Assembly (NCBI GenBank): GCA_964469165.1
Contig: CAYXXZ010000094.1
Coordinates: 1-11,103 of the forward strand
DNA length: 11,103 nucleotides
Direction: 5' to 3'
Source of the DNA: CAYXXZ01 sp964469165
Lineage (GTDB): Bacteria; Pseudomonadota; Gammaproteobacteria; Pseudomonadales; Porticoccaceae
Shown: one piece after another, positions 1 through 7,303 of the stretch
How positions within the stretch are numbered: the first letter of the stretch is position 1
Layout of the letters: every line of letters starts with the position of its first letter
Notes under the pieces: generated by a model
Told to the model about the DNA's origin: nothing
Seen by the model: the letters and a program-made list of their open reading frames with translations, nothing else
The model's database searches: none
Position numbers and translations under genes: made by a program

Positions 1-1441
1 GCGGCAGGTTGTGGCTGATGGGAATATCGGGATTCTTCAGCGTCAGGTGACAGGGCTGGTCTTCTTCGTGGTTCGTGTAGGAGAAGGCCACCGAGGTCAG
101 GCGGTCGAACGTCAGCTTGCCGTCGGGCTTGGGATAGTCGATCTTCTTGGAGTCCTTGGCGAGCTTGAGCTGCTCGTGGTCGGGCTTGGGATCGGATAGC
201 GTCCAGGGCAGCTTGCCGCTGAAAATGTTGATGTCGAGAAAGGCGTAGGCGGAGCCGATGATGTTGCCCCACTTGTGTTGCGCCGGTCCGAAATTGCGCT
301 GCATGTGCAGCTCGTCGTAGATCCAGGACGCCTCGAACGCGGTTTTGTAGTCCAGCTCTTCGCCCGTCTTGCCCGCGGCCAGGGCCTGTACCACCAGTTC
401 TGCGGCAATCATGCCGGATTTCATGGCGGTGTGAGAGCCCTTGATCTTGGCAAAGTTCAGGGTGCCGGCGTCGTCGCCGATCAGCAGGCCGCCGGGGAAC
501 GACATTTTCGGCAGAGACTGGAGTCCGCCCTTGACGATGGCGCGAGCACCGTAGGAAATGCGCTCACCACCTTCCAGGTACTGACGAATGACCGGGTGGG
601 TCTTGTAGCGCTGGAATTCCTCGAACGGACTGACGAAGGGATTGCTGTAGGAGAGGTCGGTGATCAGGCCGACAGCCACCTGGTTGTCTTCGAGGTGATA
701 GAGGAAGCCGCCACCCGCGCTGCCGCTTTCGTCGAGCGGCCAACCCGCGGAGTGAACCACCAATCCTTGTTGATGTTTTTCGGCAGGAACCTTCCACAAC
801 TCCTTGACACCAATACCGTAATGCTGTGGATCCTTGCCTTGGCTCAGCTTGAATTTTTCGATCAGGCGCTTGCCGAGGTGACCGCGGCAACCCTCTCCGA
901 AGAGGGTGTATTTGGCGTGCAGCTCCATGCCGGGCGTGTAGTTGGCGGTGGGCTGGCCGTCGTGCCCGACACCCATGTCGCCGGTGACGATACCCTTCAC
1001 CGAACCATCATCGTTGTAAAGTACATCGGCAGCGGTGAAACCGGGAAAAATTTCGACGCCCAGAGCTTCTGCCTGGGTTGCCAGCCAACGGCACACGTTG
1101 CCCAGGCTGACGATGTAGTTGCCTTCGTTGTGCATAGTTTTGGGCACGAACAGGCCTGGTACCTTGATGCCAGAGGTGGGGCTGCGCAGGACATAGATGT
1201 CGTCGCCGCTCACCGGCGTCAGCAGGGGCGCGCCGTTTTCTTTCCAGTCGGGGAAAAGTTCATTGATGGCACGGGGTTCGAAAACCGCGCCAGATAGAAT
1301 GTGGGCACCCACCTCGGAGCCTTTTTCTACCACGCAGACGCTGACGTCCTGGTTAAGCTGGCGAATCCTACAGGCGGCAGCCAAACCAGAGGGGCCTGCG
1401 CCGATGATGAGTACGTCGTACTCCATGTATTCTCTTTCCAC
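1..1441 (-). CDS. Electron transfer flavoprotein:ubiquinone oxidoreductase (ETF-QO), 3' end beyond window
   Basis: ETF-QO is a membrane-associated FAD/[4Fe-4S] enzyme that takes electrons from reduced ETF (fed by acyl-CoA and other dehydrogenases) and passes them to ubiquinone. About 480 residues are visible. The FAD dinucleotide-binding motif GAGPSG is at residues 14-19, followed by the family blocks VVEKGSEVGAHILSGAVFEP, VPKTMHNEGNYI, FGEGCRGHLGK and LLIGDDAGTLNFAKIKG. Family members are roughly 550 residues, so the C-terminal ferredoxin-like domain with the cluster cysteines must lie left of base 1. I chose GTG at 1441 over ATG at 1426 because GGAGG sits 5 bases upstream and the resulting N-terminus (MEREYMEYDV) is the usual one in gammaproteobacteria. 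No ETF subunit genes are in view. It follows the sigma-factor cassette after a 145-base gap with its own possible promoter. Confidence 0.96.
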   Translation of the reverse strand, partial: MEREYMEYDVLIIGAGPSGLAAACRIRQLNQDVSVCVVEKGSEVGAHILSGAVFEPRAINELFPDWKENGAPLLTPVSGDDIYVLRSPTSGIKVPGLFVPKTMHNEGNYIVSLGNVCRWLATQAEALGVEIFPGFTAADVLYNDDGSVKGIVTGDMGVGHDGQPTANYTPGMELHAKYTLFGEGCRGHLGKRLIEKFKLSQGKDPQHYGIGVKELWKVPAEKHQQGLVVHSAGWPLDESGSAGGGFLYHLEDNQVAVGLITDLSYSNPFVSPFEEFQRYKTHPVIRQYLEGGERISYGARAIVKGGLQSLPKMSFPGGLLIGDDAGTLNFAKIKGSHTAMKSGMIAAELVVQALAAGKTGEELDYKTAFEASWIYDELHMQRNFGPAQHKWGNIIGSAYAFLDINIFSGKLPWTLSDPKPDHEQLKLAKDSKKIDYPKPDGKLTFDRLTSVAFSYTNHEEDQPCHLTLKNPDIPISHNLP

Positions 1442-1446
1442 AGCTA

Positions 1447-1451
1447 CCTCC
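1447..1451 (-). promoter_or_regulatory. Shine-Dalgarno deciding the ETF-QO start
   Basis: The minus strand reads GGAGG followed by five bases (TAGCT) and GTG at 1441. The ATG five codons later (1426) is preceded only by a weak purine run, so this site favours the GTG start. Confidence 0.75.
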
Positions 1452-1488
1452 AGCTCAAATTTTATGGGGCTCGTTAAGACAGGGCGGA

Positions 1489-1496
1489 ATTTTATA
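1489..1496 (-). promoter_or_regulatory. Possible -10 box for ETF-QO
   Basis: The minus strand reads TATAAAAT here, about 48 bases before the ETF-QO start, in the 145-base gap after the DUF3106 gene. I found no convincing -35 hexamer at 16-18 bases upstream, so this rests on the -10 match and position only. Read-through from the sigma operon is equally possible. Confidence 0.35.
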
Positions 1497-1586
1497 CGGA
1501 TTGCCGTTGTGATTCTACTTGAAGGCAATGCACGGGGTGCGGCGGAACACCTTCAAAACACTTTGCGAGAAGGGGGCGGGGCTGAA

Positions 1587-1898
1587 TCAGCGTGACTTGC
1601 GCTCCCGTTTGCCATTGTCGAGCCGGTATTTATCTTTTTCCTGCTCGGGCATTTTCTCCCATTTGCGGCGCAGGTTTTCCTGGCGCTCAGCGGGCAGTCG
1701 CTCATATTTCTCCTTGGCTTCGCGGACGCGCTGCTTTTCCCGATCACTGAGGTCTTCCCAGCGCTTGCTCAGCAGATGCGATTCCCGGTCGATGACCGGG
1801 AGATGGAAAGGCGATCTGCCGGTGCGCGCAGAGTCAGCCAGGGCCGGGATGGCGATACACAGCGCCAGCAGCGCGGTAGCGATTTGCCTATGCATCAT
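1587..1898 (-). CDS. DUF3106-like exported protein
   Basis: A 103-residue protein of unknown function. Residues 1-21 form a signal peptide (MMHRQ, then a hydrophobic stretch ending PALA before DS), so the mature part is probably periplasmic. The remainder is highly charged and helical, with a repeated pattern of W-x-x-[LM]-[SP] followed by Glu/Arg/Lys/Gln-rich helices (RWEDLSDREKQRV near 46-58, RKWEKMPEQEKDKY near 78-91), the pattern of DUF3106 (PF11304). The ATG at 1898 overlaps the TGA of the preceding gene (TGATG), implying translational coupling; a longer reading from 1934 would add a non-signal extension and is unlikely. In families I recall, DUF3106 proteins commonly end ECF sigma/membrane-protein operons, as here. 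The molecular role is not known to me. Confidence 0.8.
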   Translation of the reverse strand: MMHRQIATALLALCIAIPALADSARTGRSPFHLPVIDRESHLLSKRWEDLSDREKQRVREAKEKYERLPAERQENLRRKWEKMPEQEKDKYRLDNGKRERKSR

Positions 1899-2215
1899 CA
1901 ACTGTCCAGTCCATTCTGGGTTTCGGCCAGCCAATAATAGAAATCGAGCTCTTTCGCCTGCACGGTTTCAGGGAAAGAGGACGTGCTATGGCTGCCGCCA
2001 GGCAGAGGCGAGAGGGGAGAGAACAGCAGGGCGGCGAACACCACCGACGCCAGCGCCACGCCGGAGACCGGCAGCCACAGGCTGGCCAGTTTGCGCGGCA
2101 CCGGTTGTGCGCAGGCGCGCTCGCGGGCGGCACGCAGGCGGGCCTCGACAGCCGGCCCGAGCTGCCTTTCCGCAGATCTGAGTTCGCCCCGAAGGGCTTT
2201 TTCCACGTCATTCAT
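1898..2215 (-). CDS. Small single-pass membrane protein, DUF3619-like, possible anti-sigma factor
   Basis: A 105-residue protein. Residues 1-40 are a charged, Ala/Arg/Glu-rich helical segment likely in the cytoplasm, residues about 45-66 are one transmembrane segment, and the short tail ends with an aromatic patch (LDFYYWLAE, 90-98). It overlaps the end of the sigma-factor gene by 8 bases and has AAGGAA 7 bases before its ATG, so the two are co-translated. This position and topology suggest that it binds or restrains the sigma factor at the membrane, but that is inference: there is no zinc-binding HxxxCxxC motif of the ZAS anti-sigma type. The resemblance to DUF3619 is from memory of length and context, not a search. 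Confidence 0.7.
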   Translation of the reverse strand: MNDVEKALRGELRSAERQLGPAVEARLRAARERACAQPVPRKLASLWLPVSGVALASVVFAALLFSPLSPLPGGSHSTSSFPETVQAKELDFYYWLAETQNGLDS

Positions 2216-2765
2216 CGCGGTATTCCTTGAGTTGTTCCTGTAGACAATGCAATGCTCTTGAGTAATGTGTTTTCACGCTGCCTTCAGAGCATTTCATTAC
2301 AGCAGCGGTTTCGGCGGTAGACAGTCCTTCCCAGCAACGCAACATGAATGCTTCGCGCTGCCGTGTGGGAAGATCTGCGACCGCCCGCGACAGGGCTTCC
2401 ATACTCTGTCTTCTCTCCAGATTGTGTCCCGGATTGTTGCTTTCCACATCCGCCACATGCTGAAAGGGGTCGTCCAGTTCATCATCATCGCCAAGACGCC
2501 GGTTCAGCCAGCCGCCAAAGCGATTGCGAACCATGCGGCGGCGAATCATATCGCGGATGCGGTTGTGCAGGATTCTGAAAAACAACAGCCGCCATTCCTC
2601 ATCGGATTTGTGGCTGTATTTTCTCACCAGCAGCAACATCGCGTCCTGAACGGCATCGAGGGCGTCGTCGTGATTCCCCAGTGCCGTCCTCGCCATGAGA
2701 TAAGCCCGCCGTTCAACCGTGGAGAGAAACTGGTCCATTGCGGTGTTTTGCGCCAAACTGGTCAT
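2208..2765 (-). CDS. ECF-family RNA polymerase sigma factor
   Basis: An alternative sigma factor of the sigma-70 ECF type, which directs RNA polymerase to a small regulon, usually for envelope or stress signals. With this start it has 185 residues: region 2 spans about 12-82 (ERRAYLMARTALGNHDDALD, then DAMLLLVRKY and FRILHNRIRDMIRR), an acidic linker (GDDDELDD) follows, and region 4 spans about 122-178 with the helix-turn-helix LSTAETAAVMKCSEGSVKTH. There is no extra C-terminal domain. The start is uncertain: the frame is open to 2906, with further ATGs at 2819, 2798 and 2738 and no strong Shine-Dalgarno at any. I prefer 2765 because the protein then begins about a dozen residues before region 2, as is usual. 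It lies 86 bases after the His-rich gene and overlaps the next gene by 8 bases. Confidence 0.92.
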   Translation of the reverse strand: MTSLAQNTAMDQFLSTVERRAYLMARTALGNHDDALDAVQDAMLLLVRKYSHKSDEEWRLLFFRILHNRIRDMIRRRMVRNRFGGWLNRRLGDDDELDDPFQHVADVESNNPGHNLERRQSMEALSRAVADLPTRQREAFMLRCWEGLSTAETAAVMKCSEGSVKTHYSRALHCLQEQLKEYRDE

Positions 2766-2851
2766 TTCTCCATGTCGTAGGCCGGTAGCCGCATCCATCA
2801 CAGGTGACAGACTGTTCATGATCGGCGACCCGTCGGGCGTGTCATGTCGTG

Positions 2852-3175
2852 TCAATGGTGATGGTGGTGCAGCAATTCGTCGAGAATATACATGCCACCG
2901 ATCCACTTGTAACTATCGTCCCTGTAGTAGTGGTTGTGAACGGTGGGGCCGTGCCGATAGTAGTGCGGGCGATGACCGTGCCGGTAACCATCCCGATAGC
3001 CCCTGTGGTAGGCGCGGCGATCGTGCTTGTAGTGGCGCGGGTGTGCGTGCTGGTGGATGATCAGGGTGCGGTCATGACCTCGATAATGGTGGTGACCCTT
3101 GTGACGATCCGCCGCCGCCGGCAGAGCGATGCTGAACAGAAATACCGCCACGGCAACGGCGAGAGAGATTTTCAT
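2852..3175 (-). CDS. Histidine-rich exported protein, possible metal-binding protein
   Basis: A 107-residue protein of no family I can name. Residues 1-22 are a clear signal peptide (MKISL, hydrophobic core, LPAAA before DRHKG). The mature part of about 85 residues holds 22 histidines, plus many Arg and Tyr (HKGHHHYRGH, YRHGHRPHYYRHG), and ends in five histidines immediately before the stop. Such composition suggests binding of Ni, Cu, Zn or Co in the periplasm, but no structured metal site is recognisable. The start at 3175 follows AAGG by nine bases; ATGs at 3181 and 3184 are close alternatives. It lies 74 bases after qor and 86 bases before the sigma gene, all on one strand, so it may be the first gene or a target of the sigma operon. 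Low-complexity composition makes homology-based naming unreliable. Confidence 0.8.
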   Translation of the reverse strand: MKISLAVAVAVFLFSIALPAAADRHKGHHHYRGHDRTLIIHQHAHPRHYKHDRRAYHRGYRDGYRHGHRPHYYRHGPTVHNHYYRDDSYKWIGGMYILDELLHHHHH

Positions 3176-3210
3176 GACCATCATCCTTACTTGGGGGTTG
3201 CTCTTTCGAA

Positions 3211-3237
3211 TAACGCAACGCCGCCACAAAGGTTGAC
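3211..3237 (-). promoter_or_regulatory. Possible ECF-type promoter upstream of the His-rich gene
   Basis: On the minus strand GTCAACC (3231-3237) is followed after 15 bases by CGTTA (3211-3215). An AAC-containing -35 and a CGTT-like -10 are general features of ECF promoters. The site lies in the 74-base gap between qor and the His-rich gene, at a suitable distance from the start. It is a single instance and could be chance. Confidence 0.25.
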
Positions 3238-3249
3238 AGGGCCATGGCC

Positions 3250-4221
3250 TCAGGGAATCAGCAGGGTCGACCCCAGGGTTGCGCGGCCTTCGAGAGCCCG
3301 GTGAGCTGCCGCGGCGTCCGCAAGGGGAAAGCGCTGGCCGATGTAGGGCTTGATGGCGCCCCGCGCGATGGCGTTGAACAGCGCATCCGCCGCCCTCAAT
3401 GTGGCCTGCCGCGTGGCAAAGTAATGGGCACCCGTGGGGCGTGTGAGGAACAGGGAACCCTTGCGGGCGAGGATGCCCAGATCCGGAACGGCGACCGGCC
3501 CGGTGGCGTTGCCATAGCTGACCATCAGGCCGCGCGGGCGCAGGCAGTCCAGCGATTGTTCGAAAATGGCCTGGCCCACGCCATCGTAGACGACGTCGAC
3601 ACCCTCGCCATCGGTCAGCTCCCGCACCCGCGCAACGAAGTCGTCGGCGCGATAATCGATCGCGGCTTCACAACCGTTTTGCAGCGCCAGCGCAACTTTT
3701 TCAGGCCCGCCCGCGGTACCGATCACGCGCGCGCCCAGAGACGCTGCCCACTGACAGGCAATCAGGCCCATGCCGCCGGCGGCGGCATGGAACAACAGGG
3801 TTTCTCCGGGCCCGACCGGCCAGGTGTCATGCAGCAGATAGTAGGCGGTGAGGCCCTTGAGCATCACCGCGGCCGCCGTGTCATAGTCGATGAAATCGGG
3901 CAGCGGCACCAGTTGACTGGCGGGGACGATACGCTGCTCGCTGTAGCCGCCCAGAGCCACGGAATAGGCCACCCGGTCGCCGATCCGTACGTCGCTGACA
4001 TCGTCACCGATCGCCACGACTTCACCGGCACCCTCGGAGCCGGGAGTCAGGGGCAGGGGATAGGGATAGAGGCCGGTGCGGTGATAGACGTCGATGAAAT
4101 TGACCCCTATGGCGTGCTGGCGAACGAGAACCTCACCAGCGCCGGGTGCGGCGCAGTCCAGTTCCCGGATGGCCATGACCTCGGGGCCGCCGTATCGATC
4201 GATGACAATCGCCTTGCTCAT
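3250..4221 (-). CDS. qor: NADPH:quinone oxidoreductase (Qor, zeta-crystallin type)
   Basis: A 323-residue cytoplasmic enzyme of the medium-chain dehydrogenase/reductase superfamily that reduces quinones with NADPH. The N-terminal catalytic domain carries the Qor block GVNFIDVYHRTGLYPYPLP (39-57) and GSEGAGEV (61-68). The nucleotide-binding Rossmann motif is AAAGGMG at 146-152 within FHAAAGGMGLIACQWAASLG, close to that of E. coli Qor. Catalytic-zinc ligands of alcohol dehydrogenases are absent, as expected. Length is normal. Its ATG is 3 bases past the xthA stop, and its Shine-Dalgarno AAGGAGA (4232-4238) lies inside the end of xthA, so it is co-transcribed with prc and xthA. A second, distinct quinone reductase of the same superfamily lies at 9507-10535. 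Confidence 0.95.
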   Translation of the reverse strand: MSKAIVIDRYGGPEVMAIRELDCAAPGAGEVLVRQHAIGVNFIDVYHRTGLYPYPLPLTPGSEGAGEVVAIGDDVSDVRIGDRVAYSVALGGYSEQRIVPASQLVPLPDFIDYDTAAAVMLKGLTAYYLLHDTWPVGPGETLLFHAAAGGMGLIACQWAASLGARVIGTAGGPEKVALALQNGCEAAIDYRADDFVARVRELTDGEGVDVVYDGVGQAIFEQSLDCLRPRGLMVSYGNATGPVAVPDLGILARKGSLFLTRPTGAHYFATRQATLRAADALFNAIARGAIKPYIGQRFPLADAAAAHRALEGRATLGSTLLIP

Positions 4222-4224
4222 CTG

Positions 4225-5040
4225 TCAGAAATCTCCTTCTATCCACACGGGGCAGTGGTCGGACGGTTTCTCCATCGCCCGCAATTCATGGTCGATACCC
4301 GCCGCGCGCTGACGCTCCAGCACAGGCCTGGATACCAGAATCAGATCGATGCGCAAGCCGCGCTTCGGATTGTCCTCGAAGCCCCGGCTGCGATAGTCGA
4401 ACCAGGAGTAGCGCTGCTCTCCAGCCTCTGTGTGAAGGTGCTCGTAGCTGTCGTACAAGCCCCAGTTGCACAGGGTGGTGAGCCATTCGCGCTCTTCCGG
4501 CAGAAAGCAGCATTTACCCGTACGCAACCAGCGCTTGCGGTTCTGGTCGCCGATGCCGATGTCCTTGTCGAGGGGTGCCACGTTCATGTCGCCCATCACC
4601 ACAAGCGCATCCCCAGGTTTGTGCGCAACATCGAGATGCTCGCGGAAATTGCGGTAGAACGCTTCCTTTGCAGGAAATTTGACGGGATGGGCGCGGTTCT
4701 CGCCCTGGGGGAAGTAACCGTTGTAAATGGTGAGTGGCCCGCTTTTGCCCGGCAATGTCACCGATACCAGGCGGCACTGGGCATCTTCTCCATCGGCAGG
4801 GAAGCCCTGCGTACTGGCGAGAAGCTCGCCGCGGTAGAGCAGGGCGACGCCATAATGCCCCCGCTGGCCGTGGAAAACCGCCTCGTAGCCCAGGGCTCTT
4901 ATTTCCGCGATGGGAAAGAGACTGTTTTCCACCTTGGTTTCCTGCAGCCCGATCACATCCGGGCGATGGTTTTCAATCAGTGCGGCCAGTTGATGCAGGC
5001 GCGCGCGAATGCCGTTGACGTTGAACGAAACGATTTTCAC
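4225..5040 (-). CDS. xthA: Exodeoxyribonuclease III
   Basis: A 271-residue AP endonuclease and 3'-5' exonuclease for base-excision repair, of the same length class as E. coli XthA (268). The catalytic residues of the EEP fold are all visible: N7 (FNVNG), E34 (LQETK), Y109 (NGYFPQGE), D151 and N153 (GDMNVAP), D232 (LRIDLIL) and D261-H262 (SDHCPVW). The gene starts with GTG whose bases form GTGA with the prc stop, a 4-base overlap; no strong Shine-Dalgarno is present, so initiation probably depends on termination of prc translation. No promoter is visible inside the end of prc. Confidence 0.97.
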   Translation of the reverse strand: MKIVSFNVNGIRARLHQLAALIENHRPDVIGLQETKVENSLFPIAEIRALGYEAVFHGQRGHYGVALLYRGELLASTQGFPADGEDAQCRLVSVTLPGKSGPLTIYNGYFPQGENRAHPVKFPAKEAFYRNFREHLDVAHKPGDALVVMGDMNVAPLDKDIGIGDQNRKRWLRTGKCCFLPEEREWLTTLCNWGLYDSYEHLHTEAGEQRYSWFDYRSRGFEDNPKRGLRIDLILVSRPVLERQRAAGIDHELRAMEKPSDHCPVWIEGDF

Positions 5041-7139
5041 TGCTTGTCGTGCTCCACCACTTCATTGGTCGGCGCGCCATTGGGCGACAGCGTAATCTGG
5101 TCCACCAGAATGAGGCCTGCCTCCTTCAGCAGTGGGTCGTCCTCCAGAGGGCGGTGTCTGCTGGAAGACTCTTCGGCATCTTCATTCTCGCTGTCCGCTT
5201 CTTCCGCGGCGCGCCATGCCTCGATGGATTCATAAGGCGCCTGTGATTTCGCGACACGGCGCGCGTTGTGCAGTTCGAACAGCGCAGTTTCATAGTCTGT
5301 CTGTTCCTGACGGCGCTGTTCGAGATTCAGTGACACTTCCTTCTTCTCACGGCGCTGGCGATTGAGCTCGAGTTCCTTGACCAGAAGAATATGGTCAGGA
5401 TCCGTCGCGGCCCGTGTCTGGTAACGGTTGCGAAGTTCGCCGATCAGGGGCTCGAAATTGCCGTGACGCGGCACCGGCGTTGCGCGCACCTGATCCCAGG
5501 GCAGGGCGTATTCCTGGCTGCTTTCACCGATGTCTTCCACATTGTAGATGGAGGGCAGGGTGATATCGGGGAGCACGCCCCGGTGCTGCGTGCTGTCGCC
5601 GGAAACGCGGTAAAACTTCGACTCCGTGAGTTTGATCTGGCCTTCGTGCAGCGGCAGCAAGGCCTGTACCGTACCCTTGCCGTAACTTTGCGTTCCAACT
5701 ACCAAGCCGCGGCCATAATCCTGGATCGCACCGGCGAAAATCTCGGAAGCGGACGCGCTCAACCGATTGATCAGCACCAGCAACGGGCCATCGTAAACAG
5801 GCTTGGAACGAGATCTGTAGCCGGGAAAAATCTGGTTGTTCTTGCGGATCTGCACCACCGGGCCGGGATTGATGAACAGATCGGTGGTCTTCACCACTTC
5901 CTGCAGTGAGCCACCGCCGTTGTTGCGCAGATCGAGAATGACCCCGTCGACATTCTGCTTCTGCAATTCGTTGAGCAGATTCGCCACGTCGCGCGTGGTG
6001 CTTTTGTAGTTGGGATCCTTGCGATTGTAGGCGTCGAAATCGCTGTAGAAAGCGGGCAGGTCGATGACGCCGACCCGCAAGGTGCGGCCGTCCTGCGCGA
6101 ACTCCAGCACACGGCTTTTCGCGGCCTGTTCCTCGAGTTTCACTTCATCGCGCACGATGGTGATGACGCGATTGGCGCCCGCGCTTTCACCCTTGGCGGG
6201 GATGATGTCGAGGCGCACCTCGGATCCCTTGGGACCGCGAATGAGATCGACGATGTCGTCCAGGCGCCAACCCACCACGTCCTGGACTTCCTCGCCATCC
6301 TGGCCAACCCCGACGATCTTGTCTTCGGGTGCCAGAATGCCCTGCTTGTCGGCAGGGCCGCCCGGAATGACGCGCACCACAGAGGCCGTTTCATCCGACA
6401 ATTGCAGCACCGCGCCAATGCCCTCGAGCTTGAGGGACATGTTGATGTTGAAATTTTCCCATTGTCGGGGCGAATAATAGGTAGTGTGCGGATCGTAAAG
6501 CGATGTGAACGCATTCATGTAGAGCGTGTGCACATCCTCCGCGTCGGACTGTTCGATGCGTTTCAATGTGGTTTTGAAGCGCTTGATCAACAGCTCGGGG
6601 ATCTCATCCGTTTCCTTGTCGGCCAGCAGCAGGCGCAGGTAGCTGTCCTTGATGCGCTTGCGCCAGACTTCATCCAGTTCCTCTTCGGTTTCGACCCAGG
6701 GGTCGTCTTCATCGTCGCTGTAGACGATCTTCTCGTCCACGGTGAAATCGAACTCGACGCCATTCTCGAGCATGGCGATGTTCTTGCCGAGACGATCGCT
6801 GACCCGCTTGGCGTAGACGTTGTAGATCGCAAAACCCTGGCTGAGATCGCCCTGGCGCAGGGCGTCGTCGAGCGTGAACTTCCATTTCTCGAAATTGCGC
6901 ACATCCTCGGCCCGGAAGTACACGTGGCCCGGATCCAGGCTGTAGAGGTAGTTCTTGAGGAACGCCTTCGACAGCTCGTCATCGAGGGGAACGCTGGCAT
7001 AGTGCTTGGAGCCCAGCTTTTCCAGCATTTCGAGGGTGGTTTGTACCTGCGACGGAGAAAACGTCAGCGGTTCCACCTTCGCGAAGACGGAACTGCACAG
7101 AATCAACAGAACGACAGCGGTACTGCGTAATGAAAACAT
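5037..7139 (-). CDS. prc: Tail-specific periplasmic protease Prc (Tsp)
   Basis: A 700-residue serine protease of peptidase family S41A that degrades periplasmic proteins from their C-termini, including peptidoglycan-hydrolase regulators and SsrA-tagged proteins in E. coli. Residues 1-20 are a signal peptide (MFSLR, hydrophobic core, SSVFA before KVEP). A long N-terminal helical domain leads to a PDZ domain at about 237-325 (LEGIGAVLQ, IPGGPADKQG). The catalytic Ser463-Lys488 dyad is in NRLSASASEIFAG and GTQSYGKGTVQ, with Asp474 in QDYGRG. A C-terminal domain with an acidic stretch (EEADSENEDAEESSS) follows. I chose ATG at 7139 because AGGA lies 7 bases upstream; starts at 7145 or 7163 (GTG) have poorly spaced sites. 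First gene of prc-xthA-qor, with its own probable promoter. Confidence 0.97.
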   Translation of the reverse strand: MFSLRSTAVVLLILCSSVFAKVEPLTFSPSQVQTTLEMLEKLGSKHYASVPLDDELSKAFLKNYLYSLDPGHVYFRAEDVRNFEKWKFTLDDALRQGDLSQGFAIYNVYAKRVSDRLGKNIAMLENGVEFDFTVDEKIVYSDDEDDPWVETEEELDEVWRKRIKDSYLRLLLADKETDEIPELLIKRFKTTLKRIEQSDAEDVHTLYMNAFTSLYDPHTTYYSPRQWENFNINMSLKLEGIGAVLQLSDETASVVRVIPGGPADKQGILAPEDKIVGVGQDGEEVQDVVGWRLDDIVDLIRGPKGSEVRLDIIPAKGESAGANRVITIVRDEVKLEEQAAKSRVLEFAQDGRTLRVGVIDLPAFYSDFDAYNRKDPNYKSTTRDVANLLNELQKQNVDGVILDLRNNGGGSLQEVVKTTDLFINPGPVVQIRKNNQIFPGYRSRSKPVYDGPLLVLINRLSASASEIFAGAIQDYGRGLVVGTQSYGKGTVQALLPLHEGQIKLTESKFYRVSGDSTQHRGVLPDITLPSIYNVEDIGESSQEYALPWDQVRATPVPRHGNFEPLIGELRNRYQTRAATDPDHILLVKELELNRQRREKKEVSLNLEQRRQEQTDYETALFELHNARRVAKSQAPYESIEAWRAAEEADSENEDAEESSSRHRPLEDDPLLKEAGLILVDQITLSPNGAPTNEVVEHDKQ

Positions 7140-7146
7140 CAACATA

Positions 7147-7150
7147 TCCT
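7147..7150 (-). promoter_or_regulatory. Shine-Dalgarno deciding the prc start
   Basis: The minus strand reads AGGA seven bases before the ATG at 7139. It nearly abuts the in-frame ATG at 7145, which is therefore less likely to be used. Confidence 0.6.
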
Positions 7151-7260
7151 GCCCGAAGGCCACCTTTACTTGTAATTTCTGTGGATGTCTTTGACAGGCG
7201 GGGAGCCGGAAAATCCATCCGCATCAAGAATAATGGCCATGCAGAACAATAGCCAGCGCC

Positions 7261-7266
7261 ATTATA
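7261..7266 (-). promoter_or_regulatory. Probable prc promoter -10 box
   Basis: The minus strand reads a perfect TATAAT, preceded by TG one base out of register for an extended -10. No good -35 is present at 16-18 bases (TTCACG lies 19 upstream), which may mean activator dependence. It would leave a leader of about 115 bases before prc. Confidence 0.45.
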
Positions 7267-7303
7267 CAGAGAGGGTACAGGGCTGCGTGAACACGATACC
7301 TCA

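Noticed and set aside
1185..1200. A GACATAG match resembling part of the inverted-repeat arm.
   Set aside because: Only seven bases match, it lies inside ETF-QO coding sequence, and there is no partner arm.
275..1297. A 340-codon plus-strand open frame.
   Set aside because: It lies opposite the ETF-QO gene, whose motifs continue without break; the antisense protein looks like a low-quality shadow.
1530..1540. Small hairpin GCAC-GGG-GTGC downstream of the DUF3106 gene.
   Set aside because: Only four stem pairs and no T-tract; too weak to call a terminator.
2766..2906. Extension of the sigma factor to GTG at 2906 or ATG at 2819.
   Set aside because: The GTG extension would overlap the His-rich gene, and neither start has a ribosome site; the added residues do not look like region 2. 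The 2819 start is not excluded.
3240..3249. Perfect 10-bp palindrome GGCCATGGCC next to the qor stop.
   Set aside because: No T-run follows on the minus strand and the stem has no loop, so it is not a terminator; short GC palindromes are expected by chance here.
3244..5235. A 663-codon open frame on the plus strand, antisense to qor, xthA and the end of prc.
   Set aside because: Its translation shows no domain and mirrors codon bias of the genes opposite; all three sense genes carry complete catalytic motifs, so this is a shadow of GC-rich codon use despite its length.
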